The translations under genes and the position numbers were made by a program. Below the pieces are notes generated by a model. It was not told the DNA's origin and did no database searches. It saw only the letters and a list, made by a program, of their open reading frames with translations. Of a DNA stretch of 59,151 nt, positions 1 to 8,076 are shown piece after piece. The stretch lies in the NCBI GenBank assembly GCA_900314355.1, contig OMUY01000073.1:1-59151 (forward strand). Reading direction: 5' to 3'. Numbering within the stretch: the stretch's first letter is position 1; each line of letters begins with the position of its first letter. Origin of the DNA: an uncultured Eubacteriales bacterium. Lineage in GTDB: Bacteria; Bacillota; Clostridia; Oscillospirales; Acutalibacteraceae.

Positions 1-69
1 AGTAAAAATGTAGTAAAATTTTAAATGTTTGCGCAAAAAATTTTATTCAAAATTGGAGTATAATATAAA

Positions 70-1473
70 ATGTCTGTAATTACAATCACCGCTCTTGTTA
101 TTTTTGCCGTCACGTACGTATTGATGATGGCTTTTCAAAAAATACGTCCTTATGTCGCGTTGGGCTCCGCTCTCATTTTCGTTATACTGGGCGTAATAGC
201 GGCTATAAAGCCGGATTTATTCGGGCAGAATTTCTTCAGTCTTCAGGATGGCAGTTCCTATTCATACGGAATAGTTGAGGCTTTAAAAGAGATTGATTGG
301 AATGTAATTATGATGATAGCTGGTACTATGGGAACAGTCTATCTTTTTATAGAATCAAAAATGCCTCAGCTGATGAGCGATGTGCTGATTTCAAAAATGC
401 ACAATGTCAAATGGGTTATTGTAGCGCTTTCTCTTTTCGCCGGAATTGTTTCCGCATTTGTCGATAATGTCGCTACCGTCCTTATGATAGCTCCCGTCGC
501 TCTCGCCCTCTGCAAAAAACTGAATATTTCCCCTGTGCCTTCTATTATTTGTATCGCCGTATCGTCTAACCTTCAGGGAGCCGCTACACTTGTCGGAGAT
601 ACTACGTCCATTCTGCTCGCGAAAGCCGCCAACCTCGATTTTTCATCGTTTTTTGTAGATGAGGGAAAACCCGGAATGTTCTGGGTAGTTGAGGCCGGCG
701 CATTGGTTTCCGCTTTTATCATTTATTTTATGCTCAGAAAAGAAAACAAGAAAATCGAGTTCAATTCAAGAACTGTTGTTGAGGATAAATTTCCGACATT
801 TCTGCTTGTCGGCACAGTTGCCGCTCTTATAGCCGTTTCATTTATTCCGTACAAAAGCACTGCCAAAGACGGACAGTTTTACAAGCCGGAAATAACAAAC
901 GGAATAATCTGCGTTACATTCTTTTTGATAGGAGTAATCCGCGAGCTTTTCAGGAAGAGATTTACTGTTATTAAAAATGCGTTCAAGGAAATAGATTATT
1001 ATACCATCGCTCTTCTTGCGGGTCTTTTTATTGTCATAGGCGGAATAAAAAAAGCCGGAGTGATTGAAGTTATAGGAAAAACAATTGCTAAAGTAGGCGA
1101 TTCGGGTCAAGGCGCCGGCAAAATATTTATAGTATATACCGTTATCGTCTGGGTGTCGGTACTTCTTTCAGCTTTCATTGACAATATTCCTTACACCGCA
1201 ACAATGCTCGCTAAAATTCCTACTATTGCGGGACAAATCGGCATGGCGTCCGCTGGAATAAGTCCCAAACTTCTTTATTACGGGCTTCTATGCGGCGCAA
1301 CTCTCGGAGGCAACCTTACGCCTATCGGAGCGAGCGCGAATATCGCAGGAATAGGTATTTTGAGAAAAGAAGGGTATGAGGTAAAAACCACAACATTTAT
1401 GAAGTACGGAGTTCCGTTTACTCTTGCCGCGGTAATAACCGGTTATGTCCTACTGTGGATAATCTGGGCGTAA
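70..1473 (+). CDS. SLC13/ArsB/NhaD-type ion transporter
   Basis: Polytopic membrane protein of 467 residues, almost entirely hydrophobic helices. It has the two-repeat architecture of the ion transporter superfamily (ArsB, NhaD, CitM, SLC13). The repeat signatures are visible: AFVDNVATVLMIAP around Asp132-Asn133, and SAFIDNIPYTATML around Asp371-Asn372. Each is followed by a Gly/Thr-rich re-entrant segment, for example GATLGGNLTPIGASANIAG near the C-terminus. The family moves anions or exchanges Na+/H+ across the cytoplasmic membrane. The substrate cannot be read here; no ars or cit genes lie nearby. TTGGAG (53-58) is a plausible ribosome site 11 bases before the ATG. The gene stands alone and its promoter probably lies left of the window. 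Family assignment is firm, substrate unknown. Confidence 0.8.
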   Translation: MSVITITALVIFAVTYVLMMAFQKIRPYVALGSALIFVILGVIAAIKPDLFGQNFFSLQDGSSYSYGIVEALKEIDWNVIMMIAGTMGTVYLFIESKMPQLMSDVLISKMHNVKWVIVALSLFAGIVSAFVDNVATVLMIAPVALALCKKLNISPVPSIICIAVSSNLQGAATLVGDTTSILLAKAANLDFSSFFVDEGKPGMFWVVEAGALVSAFIIYFMLRKENKKIEFNSRTVVEDKFPTFLLVGTVAALIAVSFIPYKSTAKDGQFYKPEITNGIICVTFFLIGVIRELFRKRFTVIKNAFKEIDYYTIALLAGLFIVIGGIKKAGVIEVIGKTIAKVGDSGQGAGKIFIVYTVIVWVSVLLSAFIDNIPYTATMLAKIPTIAGQIGMASAGISPKLLYYGLLCGATLGGNLTPIGASANIAGIGILRKEGYEVKTTTFMKYGVPFTLAAVITGYVLLWIIWA

Positions 1474-1488
1474 TAAAAAAATAAAATA

Positions 1489-1515
1489 TGCCGCCGTGTC
1501 TTATCTCGGCGGCAA
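1489..1515. repeat. GC-rich inverted repeat after transporter gene
   Basis: Arms GCCGCCG (1490-1496) and CGGCGGC (1507-1513) form a stem with a 10-base loop. The run that would be U-rich lies on the left (AAAAAAATAAAATA), so as a classical intrinsic terminator it reads better on the minus strand. It may still end the transporter transcript. The arms resemble those of the terminator at 2846-2882. Confidence 0.45.
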
Positions 1516-1606
1516 AAATTATGTGTGATTAATGATAATGATAAATAATGTATATAATTAATATATAAAAAATTTAAAATAATACTTGTTTTTTTTTTCA
1601 ATATGC

Positions 1607-1636
1607 TAATATATTATTTGTAGTTAATATATTATT
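1607..1636. repeat. Two 12-base direct repeats upstream of dockerin gene
   Basis: TAATATATTATT occurs exactly twice, at 1607-1618 and 1625-1636, with an 18-base period. They lie in the 311-base gap before the dockerin gene, which otherwise holds only AT-rich sequence and no recognisable RNA gene. A TATAAT follows at about 1645. The repeats could bind a regulator, but AT-rich DNA yields such matches by chance. Confidence 0.3.
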
Positions 1637-1784
1637 AGTAACTATTATAATATTTATCGAGGCGGTATTATTGAATTTATTCATTTAAGTATTATTATTT
1701 TAAGCACAGAAGCTAAGAACAGAAGCGCAACAATATTTTTGAAAAATGAAATTTATCAAAAAAAGAAAGGTAAAAGGTGTCAAT

Positions 1785-2738
1785 ATGAAAAATATAAAAA
1801 AAATTTTCTGTCTTATGCTATCGCTCGTCATTGCAGCTTGCTCAGTCGTTCCTATGGCGTTTGCCGAAAATGAGATATCATCCGGAGAGGAAAGTACACA
1901 CAGCACAGGACTTATATGGGACACATGGGATTCTTATTTGAATAAAATGAACGAAACTACTCTTAGAGCTTTGGCCGTACAGCGTACGGGAGATCTTGAC
2001 GCGGACGGAAAAGTAACCGCTTTAGACGCTCGTTTATGTCTTCTTGCCTCTGCGCAACTCAGCAAACTGACATATCAGCAGTCTGTAGCCGCGGATGTTG
2101 ACGGTAATTTCGGTATTTCAAGCCTCGATGCGAGAAAAATATTAAGAACTTCCGCAAAACTTGAAACTTTACCTTTTACAATGGAGACAACACCTGATTG
2201 GGGCGTTGTGATAGGACCGTTGAAGGGCGGTGAAAACGGTAAATACTCATGGGTAAGCAATACCGATACTCAAGGTTTGCTCACCTTGGACATAATTCAA
2301 AAGACTGTAGCGGCTCCTGAAGGAAGCAAAGATACTTCTCCCGAATATTTCTTTGTTATTACTCCTAAACATATGGGTCAGCCCGAAGTCAGATTTTCGT
2401 TAATGAATTCAGACCATACCGAAACGCTTGAACAATTTTCGCTTGTCCTTACAATCAGTTGCGATGTTACCATATCAAAGGGCGGAAAATACAGTCTTGA
2501 AGGTTTGTTAAACGGAGGAAACGGAAGATATAACTGGCAATGTTCTGTTGATCCCGATACTGGCATCACAGTTGAAGAAAATGATGAAATTCCATTCCCT
2601 GATCGCGAAACAGGACCTGTTGAACAGATTTTTACGTTTACCGGAGTAAAAGAAGGAACATACAGCGTTACTTTTGTTTTGAAATCTTCTTGGGAAGATC
2701 CCATAAAAAAATTCACGTTCAAAATTACTGTAGAATAA
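1785..2738 (+). CDS. Secreted dockerin protein with two chagasin-like (I42) inhibitor domains
   Basis: 317 residues from the ATG at 1785, chosen over the ATG at 1746. It is preceded by AAAAGGTG five bases upstream and opens a clean signal peptide: Lys-rich start, hydrophobic core, and likely cleavage after AFA (residues 25-27). Residues 69-126 are a type I dockerin pair of calcium loops. Loop 1 has Asp70, Asp72, Asp74, Gly75, Val77, Asp81; loop 2 has Asp104, Asp106, Asn108, Ile111, Asp115. The rest looks like two tandem chagasin/ICP folds (MEROPS I42). Loops GENGKYSW (149-156) and GGNGRYNW (244-251) stand where NPTTGYxW is expected. SSWEDPIKKFTF (301-312) matches the RPWE..F strand of the second domain. 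Inferred role: extracellular cysteine-protease inhibitor anchored through a cohesin. No scaffoldin gene is in the window. The dockerin call is strong; the inhibitor domains are good but divergent. Confidence 0.75.
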   Translation: MKNIKKIFCLMLSLVIAACSVVPMAFAENEISSGEESTHSTGLIWDTWDSYLNKMNETTLRALAVQRTGDLDADGKVTALDARLCLLASAQLSKLTYQQSVAADVDGNFGISSLDARKILRTSAKLETLPFTMETTPDWGVVIGPLKGGENGKYSWVSNTDTQGLLTLDIIQKTVAAPEGSKDTSPEYFFVITPKHMGQPEVRFSLMNSDHTETLEQFSLVLTISCDVTISKGGKYSLEGLLNGGNGRYNWQCSVDPDTGITVEENDEIPFPDRETGPVEQIFTFTGVKEGTYSVTFVLKSSWEDPIKKFTFKITVE

Positions 2739-2771
2739 AAATGTCAGAACAGAAATAACCAAAATAAATAA

Positions 2772-2820
2772 TATACCTCCGAAGCTTTAAATTTCGCTTA
2801 GGAGGTATTTTTATATTTTA
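2772..2820 (+). terminator. Intrinsic terminator of dockerin gene
   Basis: ATACCTCC and AGGAGGTAT arms (AAGC/GCTT continues the stem) enclose an AT-rich loop and are followed by TTTTTATATTTTA. Confidence 0.8.
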
Positions 2821-2845
2821 TTAATAATATGCCGGTGCGGTTTTA

Positions 2846-2882
2846 ATCAAAAAGCGCCGCCGGTTTTGTTCCTCGGCGGCGT
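2846..2882 (-). terminator. Intrinsic terminator of alpha/beta hydrolase gene
   Basis: On the minus strand CGCCGCCG pairs with CGGCGGCG around an 11-base loop, followed by TTTTTGATT. It lies just after the stop of the leftward gene. Confidence 0.75.
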
Positions 2883-2901
2883 AAATTATTGCAAAATTTA
2901 T

Positions 2902-3858
2902 TTATTTCATATATTTAGAAAACCAGTCATATATTTTAGGATAGTATATCTCGGGATGAACCTTGTTTGACTCGGCGTGAGCGGCGTCCGGAACGGAAAC
3001 TTTTTTCTTCTCGGCTGTGCATGCGTTGTAAACGACATCAAGCATTTCATACGGAACAAATTTGTCTTTTTCGCCGTGTATGAAAAGCGTAGGCGTAACA
3101 GAGCGTGATACTGCGTCAACCGGTCTGTTTTTCTTAAAGTCCCAGCCGTACCTGATTTTTGCGATAGTGTTGGCGGCAGTCATCACCGGGAAAGGTCCCA
3201 TGCCTGACATATTTTTCCATGTATTAGCCATTTGATCCCAGCAGTCGGAGTAACCGCAGTCGGCGACGGCGCATTTTACATTGGACGGAAGCTTTTCACC
3301 GGTCACATTCATAGTTGTTGCCGAACCCATCGAAACGCCAAGAATAGCTATTTTGGATTTGGGATCTTCGTTTATAATATAATCTATCCAGCCCATTACG
3401 ATAAATCTGTCTTTATATCCCATAGTGGAATATTTGTCCTCATCGTAATTAAAAGACCCAAGACTCGGCATCAAAATATTGCAGCCGAGATCTTTGTAAA
3501 AATGAAAAGCCTGATCTGCGAAATCTCTCGGTCCGGATGTATATCCGTGGTTGATGATAACCCAGTCGGGCGTGTAGTTTTTTTGTTTGAATATTATTGC
3601 GTGAAGAGTTTTGCCGCTCATTGATTTAATCGTCATGTCTGTCGGATGCATGGCGACAAACCAGTCATCGGCGTTCACGGCGTCGTCTGCGGAAGGATAG
3701 AATTTGTAAATATCATCCGTTACAATTTTTTTTTGATTGTTGGAGTCGGTTTTTTTCCTGTTCAGCGCAAGCTCATATGCGACTCTGCCGGCGAGAAAAT
3801 ATAAACCGCCTAATATAACTCCGGCAGAACCGGCGGTTTTGATAAATTTTTTGTTCAT
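2902..3858 (-). CDS. Membrane-anchored alpha/beta hydrolase
   Basis: 318 residues. Residues 5-33 form a signal-anchor helix after a Lys-rich N-terminus, so the catalytic domain is probably outside the cytoplasmic membrane. The fold is an alpha/beta hydrolase of the COG1073 (YqkD/YtaP-like) type. It shows an oxyanion-side HGYTSG (104-109), nucleophile elbow GVSMGSA with Ser176, Asp265 in HGEKDKF, and His294 in AAHAES. The family includes esterases and peptidase-like enzymes; the substrate is not inferable. The ribosome site TTCGGAG precedes the ATG, and a good promoter lies at 3903-3931. The gene is monocistronic, flanked by its own terminator. The catalytic triad is complete, so an active enzyme is likely. 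Confidence 0.85.
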   Translation of the reverse strand: MNKKFIKTAGSAGVILGGLYFLAGRVAYELALNRKKTDSNNQKKIVTDDIYKFYPSADDAVNADDWFVAMHPTDMTIKSMSGKTLHAIIFKQKNYTPDWVIINHGYTSGPRDFADQAFHFYKDLGCNILMPSLGSFNYDEDKYSTMGYKDRFIVMGWIDYIINEDPKSKIAILGVSMGSATTMNVTGEKLPSNVKCAVADCGYSDCWDQMANTWKNMSGMGPFPVMTAANTIAKIRYGWDFKKNRPVDAVSRSVTPTLFIHGEKDKFVPYEMLDVVYNACTAEKKKVSVPDAAHAESNKVHPEIYYPKIYDWFSKYMK

Positions 3859-3902
3859 ATATAGTCTCCGAAATTTCTGTGAAAATTTAATTTTACAATT
3901 TA

Positions 3903-3931
3903 ATTATACTATGTTCTTTATTTAAAATCAA
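3903..3931 (-). promoter_or_regulatory. Sigma-A promoter of the hydrolase gene
   Basis: Minus strand TTGATT (3931-3926), 17-base spacer, TATAAT (3908-3903), about 45 bases before the start codon. Confidence 0.6.
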
Positions 3932-4079
3932 TCAGAATATTGAAATCAAAGTGCTGTTATGATATAATTTCAAAAACGACGATATTTATTTTTTACAATA
4001 AATGCGCCGATAAATGAATTAAATTAAAACCGTTTTTCTTTTATCTTTTTTTGTAAAATTTTACTGCGGAGAGTTTTTT

Positions 4080-4844
4080 ATGGCAGACGAGATAATTTTT
4101 AAAAGGGCTATATTCGACGGCTTTGACAAAGCCGAGGTTATTCAATATATTTCAAATCTCAAGAAAAGAATTTCCGATTTAAATTCAAAAGCGGAAGAAA
4201 TGAAAACCGAACTTAAGTCCAAAGACGAAAAAAACAAAGAGCTTGAAAATGAAATCGCATCTTTAAACGAACGTATCGCGTCTTTAAATGATGAAAAAAT
4301 TAATGAAATAAATGAAATCAATCTGAAACATAAAGAAGAGATTTCAAAGTTGGAAAATGACGTCAGTCTGCGCGCCTCTGATTTGGAAAAATCTTATCAA
4401 GAAAAATATTCTTATATTGAACGCAGATATACGTCAGAAATAAATTCGTTAAAAGACGAGATAGAAAAATCGAAAACATCCGATGAAGAAAAAGAACCCG
4501 ATATAAAAGCGCAGGCACAGCTCGGTTCGGCCATACTTGACGTTAGAAGATTTTCAGACATGCTTATTTGGGAAACTGTCAATAAGATTAATGATGCGTC
4601 CGACTCTGCCGATGAAAACGCGAAAAAAAGTTTGTCTGATTTGGCGGAAGTAACAGCGCAAGTAAAAGACGCGAAAGAAAAAATCAACGCTTTGTTTGAT
4701 GAAATATTATTAAGCAATAATAATTCCGCTCAGATTTTTGAACAATTTGAAGGCAGTTTAAAAACGCCTTATAACGAGACTATTGACAAATTTCTTGACA
4801 GTCAGTCCAATGCCGGAGAGGTAAAAGATATTACAAAAAATTAA
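4080..4844 (+). CDS. DivIVA-like coiled-coil protein
   Basis: 254 residues, highly charged. Residues 7-27 (FKRAIFDGFDKAEVIQYISNL) resemble the N-terminal lipid-binding segment of DivIVA/GpsB proteins, where F..x.GYdx.eVd.F is typical. Residues 25-145 are a long coiled coil rich in Lys, Glu and Leu heptads. After a DEEKEPD linker comes a shorter helical domain (about 150-240). No signal or membrane segment is present. GCGGAGAG ends seven bases before the ATG. It is the first gene of a probable four-gene operon, 41 bases before pcrA. A role in polar or septal organisation is inferred only from the N-terminal resemblance; a generic coiled-coil protein is the alternative. Confidence 0.6.
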   Translation: MADEIIFKRAIFDGFDKAEVIQYISNLKKRISDLNSKAEEMKTELKSKDEKNKELENEIASLNERIASLNDEKINEINEINLKHKEEISKLENDVSLRASDLEKSYQEKYSYIERRYTSEINSLKDEIEKSKTSDEEKEPDIKAQAQLGSAILDVRRFSDMLIWETVNKINDASDSADENAKKSLSDLAEVTAQVKDAKEKINALFDEILLSNNNSAQIFEQFEGSLKTPYNETIDKFLDSQSNAGEVKDITKN

Positions 4845-4885
4845 ACTTTTAATTTCAGATAACATTTTTGAATTTAAGGAGATAT

Positions 4886-7294
4886 ATGTTTGAAAATGAA
4901 GCCGCCGCTGAATTGCGAAGACGGATAATAAAATATAAATTTAAAAATATGAACGATAGGCAGTTTACCTCCGTAGTCACCACCGAAGGCCCTCTGCTTA
5001 TTCTCGCGGGCGCGGGCAGCGGTAAAACTACAGTGCTTGTAAACCGCATAGCGTATTTAATTGAATTCGGCAGAGCGTTTGATTCAGATGAATTTGAATT
5101 AAACGTCACCGATGATGTTCTTAAAAAGCTTGCAAGTTGCGCAGACGGAGACATGTCCGTCTATGACGATATTTATCCTTATCTGACTTTTGAAGCGCCC
5201 AAACCCTGGCAGATTCTCGCAGTAACATTTACAAATAAAGCGGCGGGAGAGCTCAAAGACAGAATATCTTCAAAGACAGGCGAACTCGGCGAAGGAATAT
5301 GGGCGGGAACATTCCATTCGGTTTGTGTCAGAATACTCAGAAAATTTGCCGACAGACTCGGATATACATCTCATTTTACAATTTACGATACCGATGACCA
5401 GAAAAGAGTTCTGAAAGAATGTCAGAGCTCAATCGGCGTTGACGAAAAAGTTCTTTCAGTAAAGACAATATCCAGAGAAATATCTAATTCCAAGGATAAA
5501 CTTATTACGCCCGATGAATATCTTGATGAAAATTCAGCCGACCGGATGAAATATCTTGTAGGCATGGCGTGGAAAAAATATCAGGAACTTATGATGAAGG
5601 CTGACGCCATGGATTTCGACGATATTATCGTAAATACGGTAAATCTTTTGTCGGATTTTGATGACGTCAGGTCTTATTATCAGAACAGGTTCAAATATGT
5701 AATGGTAGACGAGTACCAGGATACGAATATCGCTCAGTACAGACTTGTTTCTCTTTTGTCGGGAAAATATATGAATTTGTGCGTAGTCGGCGACGACGAC
5801 CAGTCTATTTACAAATTCAGAGGCGCGACAATAGAAAATATCCTGAAATTCGAGGAGAATTTTAAAAACGCCAAAACCGTAAGGCTTGAACAAAATTACA
5901 GATCTACAGGCAATATTTTAAACGCGGCGAACGCTGTAATTTCAAATAATACAGAGAGAAAAGGAAAAACTCTGTGGACAGATAACGGCGACGGAGATAA
6001 AATTACTGTCACCTGCCTTCCTGATGACAGAGCCGAGGCCGATTATATCGCGTCGGCTGTTTTAAACGATAAAAACGGGAAATTTTCCGACAATGCAGTT
6101 CTTTACAGAATGAATGCGCAGTCGAGCGTTATCGAACAGTCTTTCGTCAGAAACGGCATACCTTACAGAATTATCGGAGGTCACAGGTTTTACGACAGAA
6201 AAGAAATAAAAGATATTACGGCATATCTTGCGGTTATTTGCAATCCGTCCGACAACGTAAGGCTTACAAGGATAATAAACGTTCCTAAGCGCGGAATAGG
6301 CAATACGACTGTTTCAAACGCCATGAAGATAGCGGACGCGTTGGGCGTCAGTCTTTTCGATGTAATACTTCACGCGAAAGATTATCCCGTTCTCTCAAGG
6401 GCTGCTTCAAAACTGGAAAATTTTGCTGAACTTATCAGCGGATTAAATGAAAAAAAAGACGATATGACTGCCCATGATATGTTCAATACCGTTTTGGATA
6501 AAATAGGCTATTTTGATTATCTGAAAGAAGAACCCGATAAATTTCAGGACAGACTTGAAAACGTACAGCAGCTCGGCGCGAATATTTCCGTATTTTCGGA
6601 TGAAAATCCCGAAGACCCGTCGCTTGACGCTTTCCTTGAGGACGTCGCTTTGATGTCCGACATTGACAATTACAATCAGGATGTGGACGCCGTAGTAATG
6701 ATGACTTTCCATTCCGCTAAAGGACTTGAATTTCCGACTGTATTTATGGCAGGCATGGAGGAGGGAATTTTTCCTTCTGTGCAGTCGTCATATAATACGA
6801 GCGAACTTGAAGAGGAGAGAAGGCTCGCGTATGTCGGAATTACAAGAGCTAAGAAAAAACTGTATATGACATGCGCGCGTTCAAGGATGCTTATGGGACG
6901 GACAGCGTTTAATCCCGTCTCAAGATTTATTAAAGAGGTTCCGGCAGATTATATAATTGAGGAGGACAATTTACCGAAAAGGTCATATTCATTCGGCGAT
7001 GATTATCCTTCCGGCAGATATAATTCCGGTTTCGGAGAAAGCCGCAGAGATGATAATTTTTCTTATACGCCTAAATCCTCTTCCGGCAGAAAATATTCGG
7101 TTTCTGCATCCGCGCCCAAGCCAAGAAATTCTGAAAGATTTTCGCCTGGCGATATGGTAAGACATAAAAAGTTCGGCGACGGTATTGTCGTTTCGGTTGA
7201 AGACCTTGACAGCGGACAGCTGATTGAGGTGGCATTTGATTCGGTCGGAACAAAAAAACTTATAGGTAAATATGCGCCGCTCACAAAAATATAA
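4886..7294 (+). CDS. pcrA: ATP-dependent DNA helicase PcrA (UvrD/Rep family)
   Basis: 802 residues, superfamily 1A 3'-5' helicase that unwinds DNA in repair and replication and clears RecA. Motifs appear in order: Q-motif region MNDRQF (22-27), Walker A AGAGSGKTT (41-49), motif II DEYQDTN, motif III GDDDQSIYKFRGA, motif IV QNYRS, motif V HSAKGLEFPTVF, motif VI VGITRAKKKLY. The C-terminal tail ends in a Tudor-like domain (GDMVRHKKFGDGIV) that binds RNA polymerase in PcrA. The start is the ATG at 4886, with AAGGAG directly upstream (4876-4881). An in-frame TTG at 4868 would lie upstream of that ribosome site and is rejected. The 23-base gap to the next gene suggests cotranscription. Confidence 0.95.
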   Translation: MFENEAAAELRRRIIKYKFKNMNDRQFTSVVTTEGPLLILAGAGSGKTTVLVNRIAYLIEFGRAFDSDEFELNVTDDVLKKLASCADGDMSVYDDIYPYLTFEAPKPWQILAVTFTNKAAGELKDRISSKTGELGEGIWAGTFHSVCVRILRKFADRLGYTSHFTIYDTDDQKRVLKECQSSIGVDEKVLSVKTISREISNSKDKLITPDEYLDENSADRMKYLVGMAWKKYQELMMKADAMDFDDIIVNTVNLLSDFDDVRSYYQNRFKYVMVDEYQDTNIAQYRLVSLLSGKYMNLCVVGDDDQSIYKFRGATIENILKFEENFKNAKTVRLEQNYRSTGNILNAANAVISNNTERKGKTLWTDNGDGDKITVTCLPDDRAEADYIASAVLNDKNGKFSDNAVLYRMNAQSSVIEQSFVRNGIPYRIIGGHRFYDRKEIKDITAYLAVICNPSDNVRLTRIINVPKRGIGNTTVSNAMKIADALGVSLFDVILHAKDYPVLSRAASKLENFAELISGLNEKKDDMTAHDMFNTVLDKIGYFDYLKEEPDKFQDRLENVQQLGANISVFSDENPEDPSLDAFLEDVALMSDIDNYNQDVDAVVMMTFHSAKGLEFPTVFMAGMEEGIFPSVQSSYNTSELEEERRLAYVGITRAKKKLYMTCARSRMLMGRTAFNPVSRFIKEVPADYIIEEDNLPKRSYSFGDDYPSGRYNSGFGESRRDDNFSYTPKSSSGRKYSVSASAPKPRNSERFSPGDMVRHKKFGDGIVVSVEDLDSGQLIEVAFDSVGTKKLIGKYAPLTKI

Positions 7295-7317
7295 AATTTT
7301 TTGAAAGGAAAAAAATT

Positions 7318-8076
7318 ATGAGTAAAATAAATGTTATTTCGCACAGAGGAGCTAATAAATACGCTCCTCAGAATACAATTCCGGCTTTTAAAAAGTCGCT
7401 TGAAATAGGAGTTGACGGCTTTGAAACGGATGTTCACATGACGAGAGACGGATATCCTGTCATCTGCCATAATTATACTGTAAATGAAATGTCAAACGGA
7501 ATGGGCAGAGTTTCGGCAATGACGCTTGATGAATTCAGACGTCTTGATTTCGGAAGCTATTTTTCTCCCGAATTTAAAGGAACCAAAGGACCCACTCTCG
7601 ATGAATTTCTCTCGGTATGCGAGAATGCGGATATAGAAATAATGAATATCGAGCTTAAACCGCCGCTCAACGGAGAGGTCGGAATTGTTTACAAGACAAT
7701 AGAAAAAGTTAAAGAGCATGGACTTTTTGACAAACTTTTAATTTCAAGCTTTGACTATAAACTGCTTGTTGAATGTAAACATGTCGATGAAAAATGCAGA
7801 ACGGGTTATCTCTACAGCCCGGATAAGACCGACTCTCTCAAAATGTGGTACAGGCCTGTCGATTTTGCCAAGGAAATCAAGGCTGATTACCTTCATCCTT
7901 TCTCATATTATGTCACAAAATTTTATGTCGACGCCGCTCATAAAGCGGGAATAGGTGTCAATCCGTGGACGGTAGACAACACTTTGGAAATAAAAAGAAT
8001 GATTTTTGACGGAGTTGACGGAATAATTACAAATGTACCGGATAAAGTCAAAAAGATAATTGCGGAAACAAAATAA
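7318..8076 (+). CDS. Glycerophosphodiester phosphodiesterase
   Basis: 252 residues, a full-length TIM-barrel GDPD domain without signal peptide, so cytoplasmic (UgpQ type rather than secreted GlpQ). It would hydrolyse glycerophosphodiesters to glycerol-3-phosphate and an alcohol. Visible motifs are SHRG (His9, Arg10), NT.PAF, and metal ligands Glu36 and Asp38 in FETDVH. The second catalytic His is His51, in CHN. The canonical HD pair reads HN here, and the following R-T-T element is replaced by NEMSNG. GAAAGGAAAAAAATT precedes the ATG. The gene overlaps the next one by one base (TAATG), implying translational coupling. Family is sure; the altered HD motif may mean a variant substrate. Confidence 0.9.
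   Translation: MSKINVISHRGANKYAPQNTIPAFKKSLEIGVDGFETDVHMTRDGYPVICHNYTVNEMSNGMGRVSAMTLDEFRRLDFGSYFSPEFKGTKGPTLDEFLSVCENADIEIMNIELKPPLNGEVGIVYKTIEKVKEHGLFDKLLISSFDYKLLVECKHVDEKCRTGYLYSPDKTDSLKMWYRPVDFAKEIKADYLHPFSYYVTKFYVDAAHKAGIGVNPWTVDNTLEIKRMIFDGVDGIITNVPDKVKKIIAETK

Noticed and set aside
59-64. TATAAT just before the transporter start codon as a promoter
   Set aside because: It lies five bases from the ATG with no -35 at the right distance, and the GGAG ribosome site would be upstream of the transcript start.
1746-1784. Upstream ATG giving a 330-residue dockerin protein
   Set aside because: The extra 13 residues sit before a proper signal peptide, and the ribosome site AAAAGGTG lies inside them, just before the ATG at 1785.
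4868-4885. TTG start for pcrA
   Set aside because: It precedes the AAGGAG ribosome site that serves the ATG at 4886.
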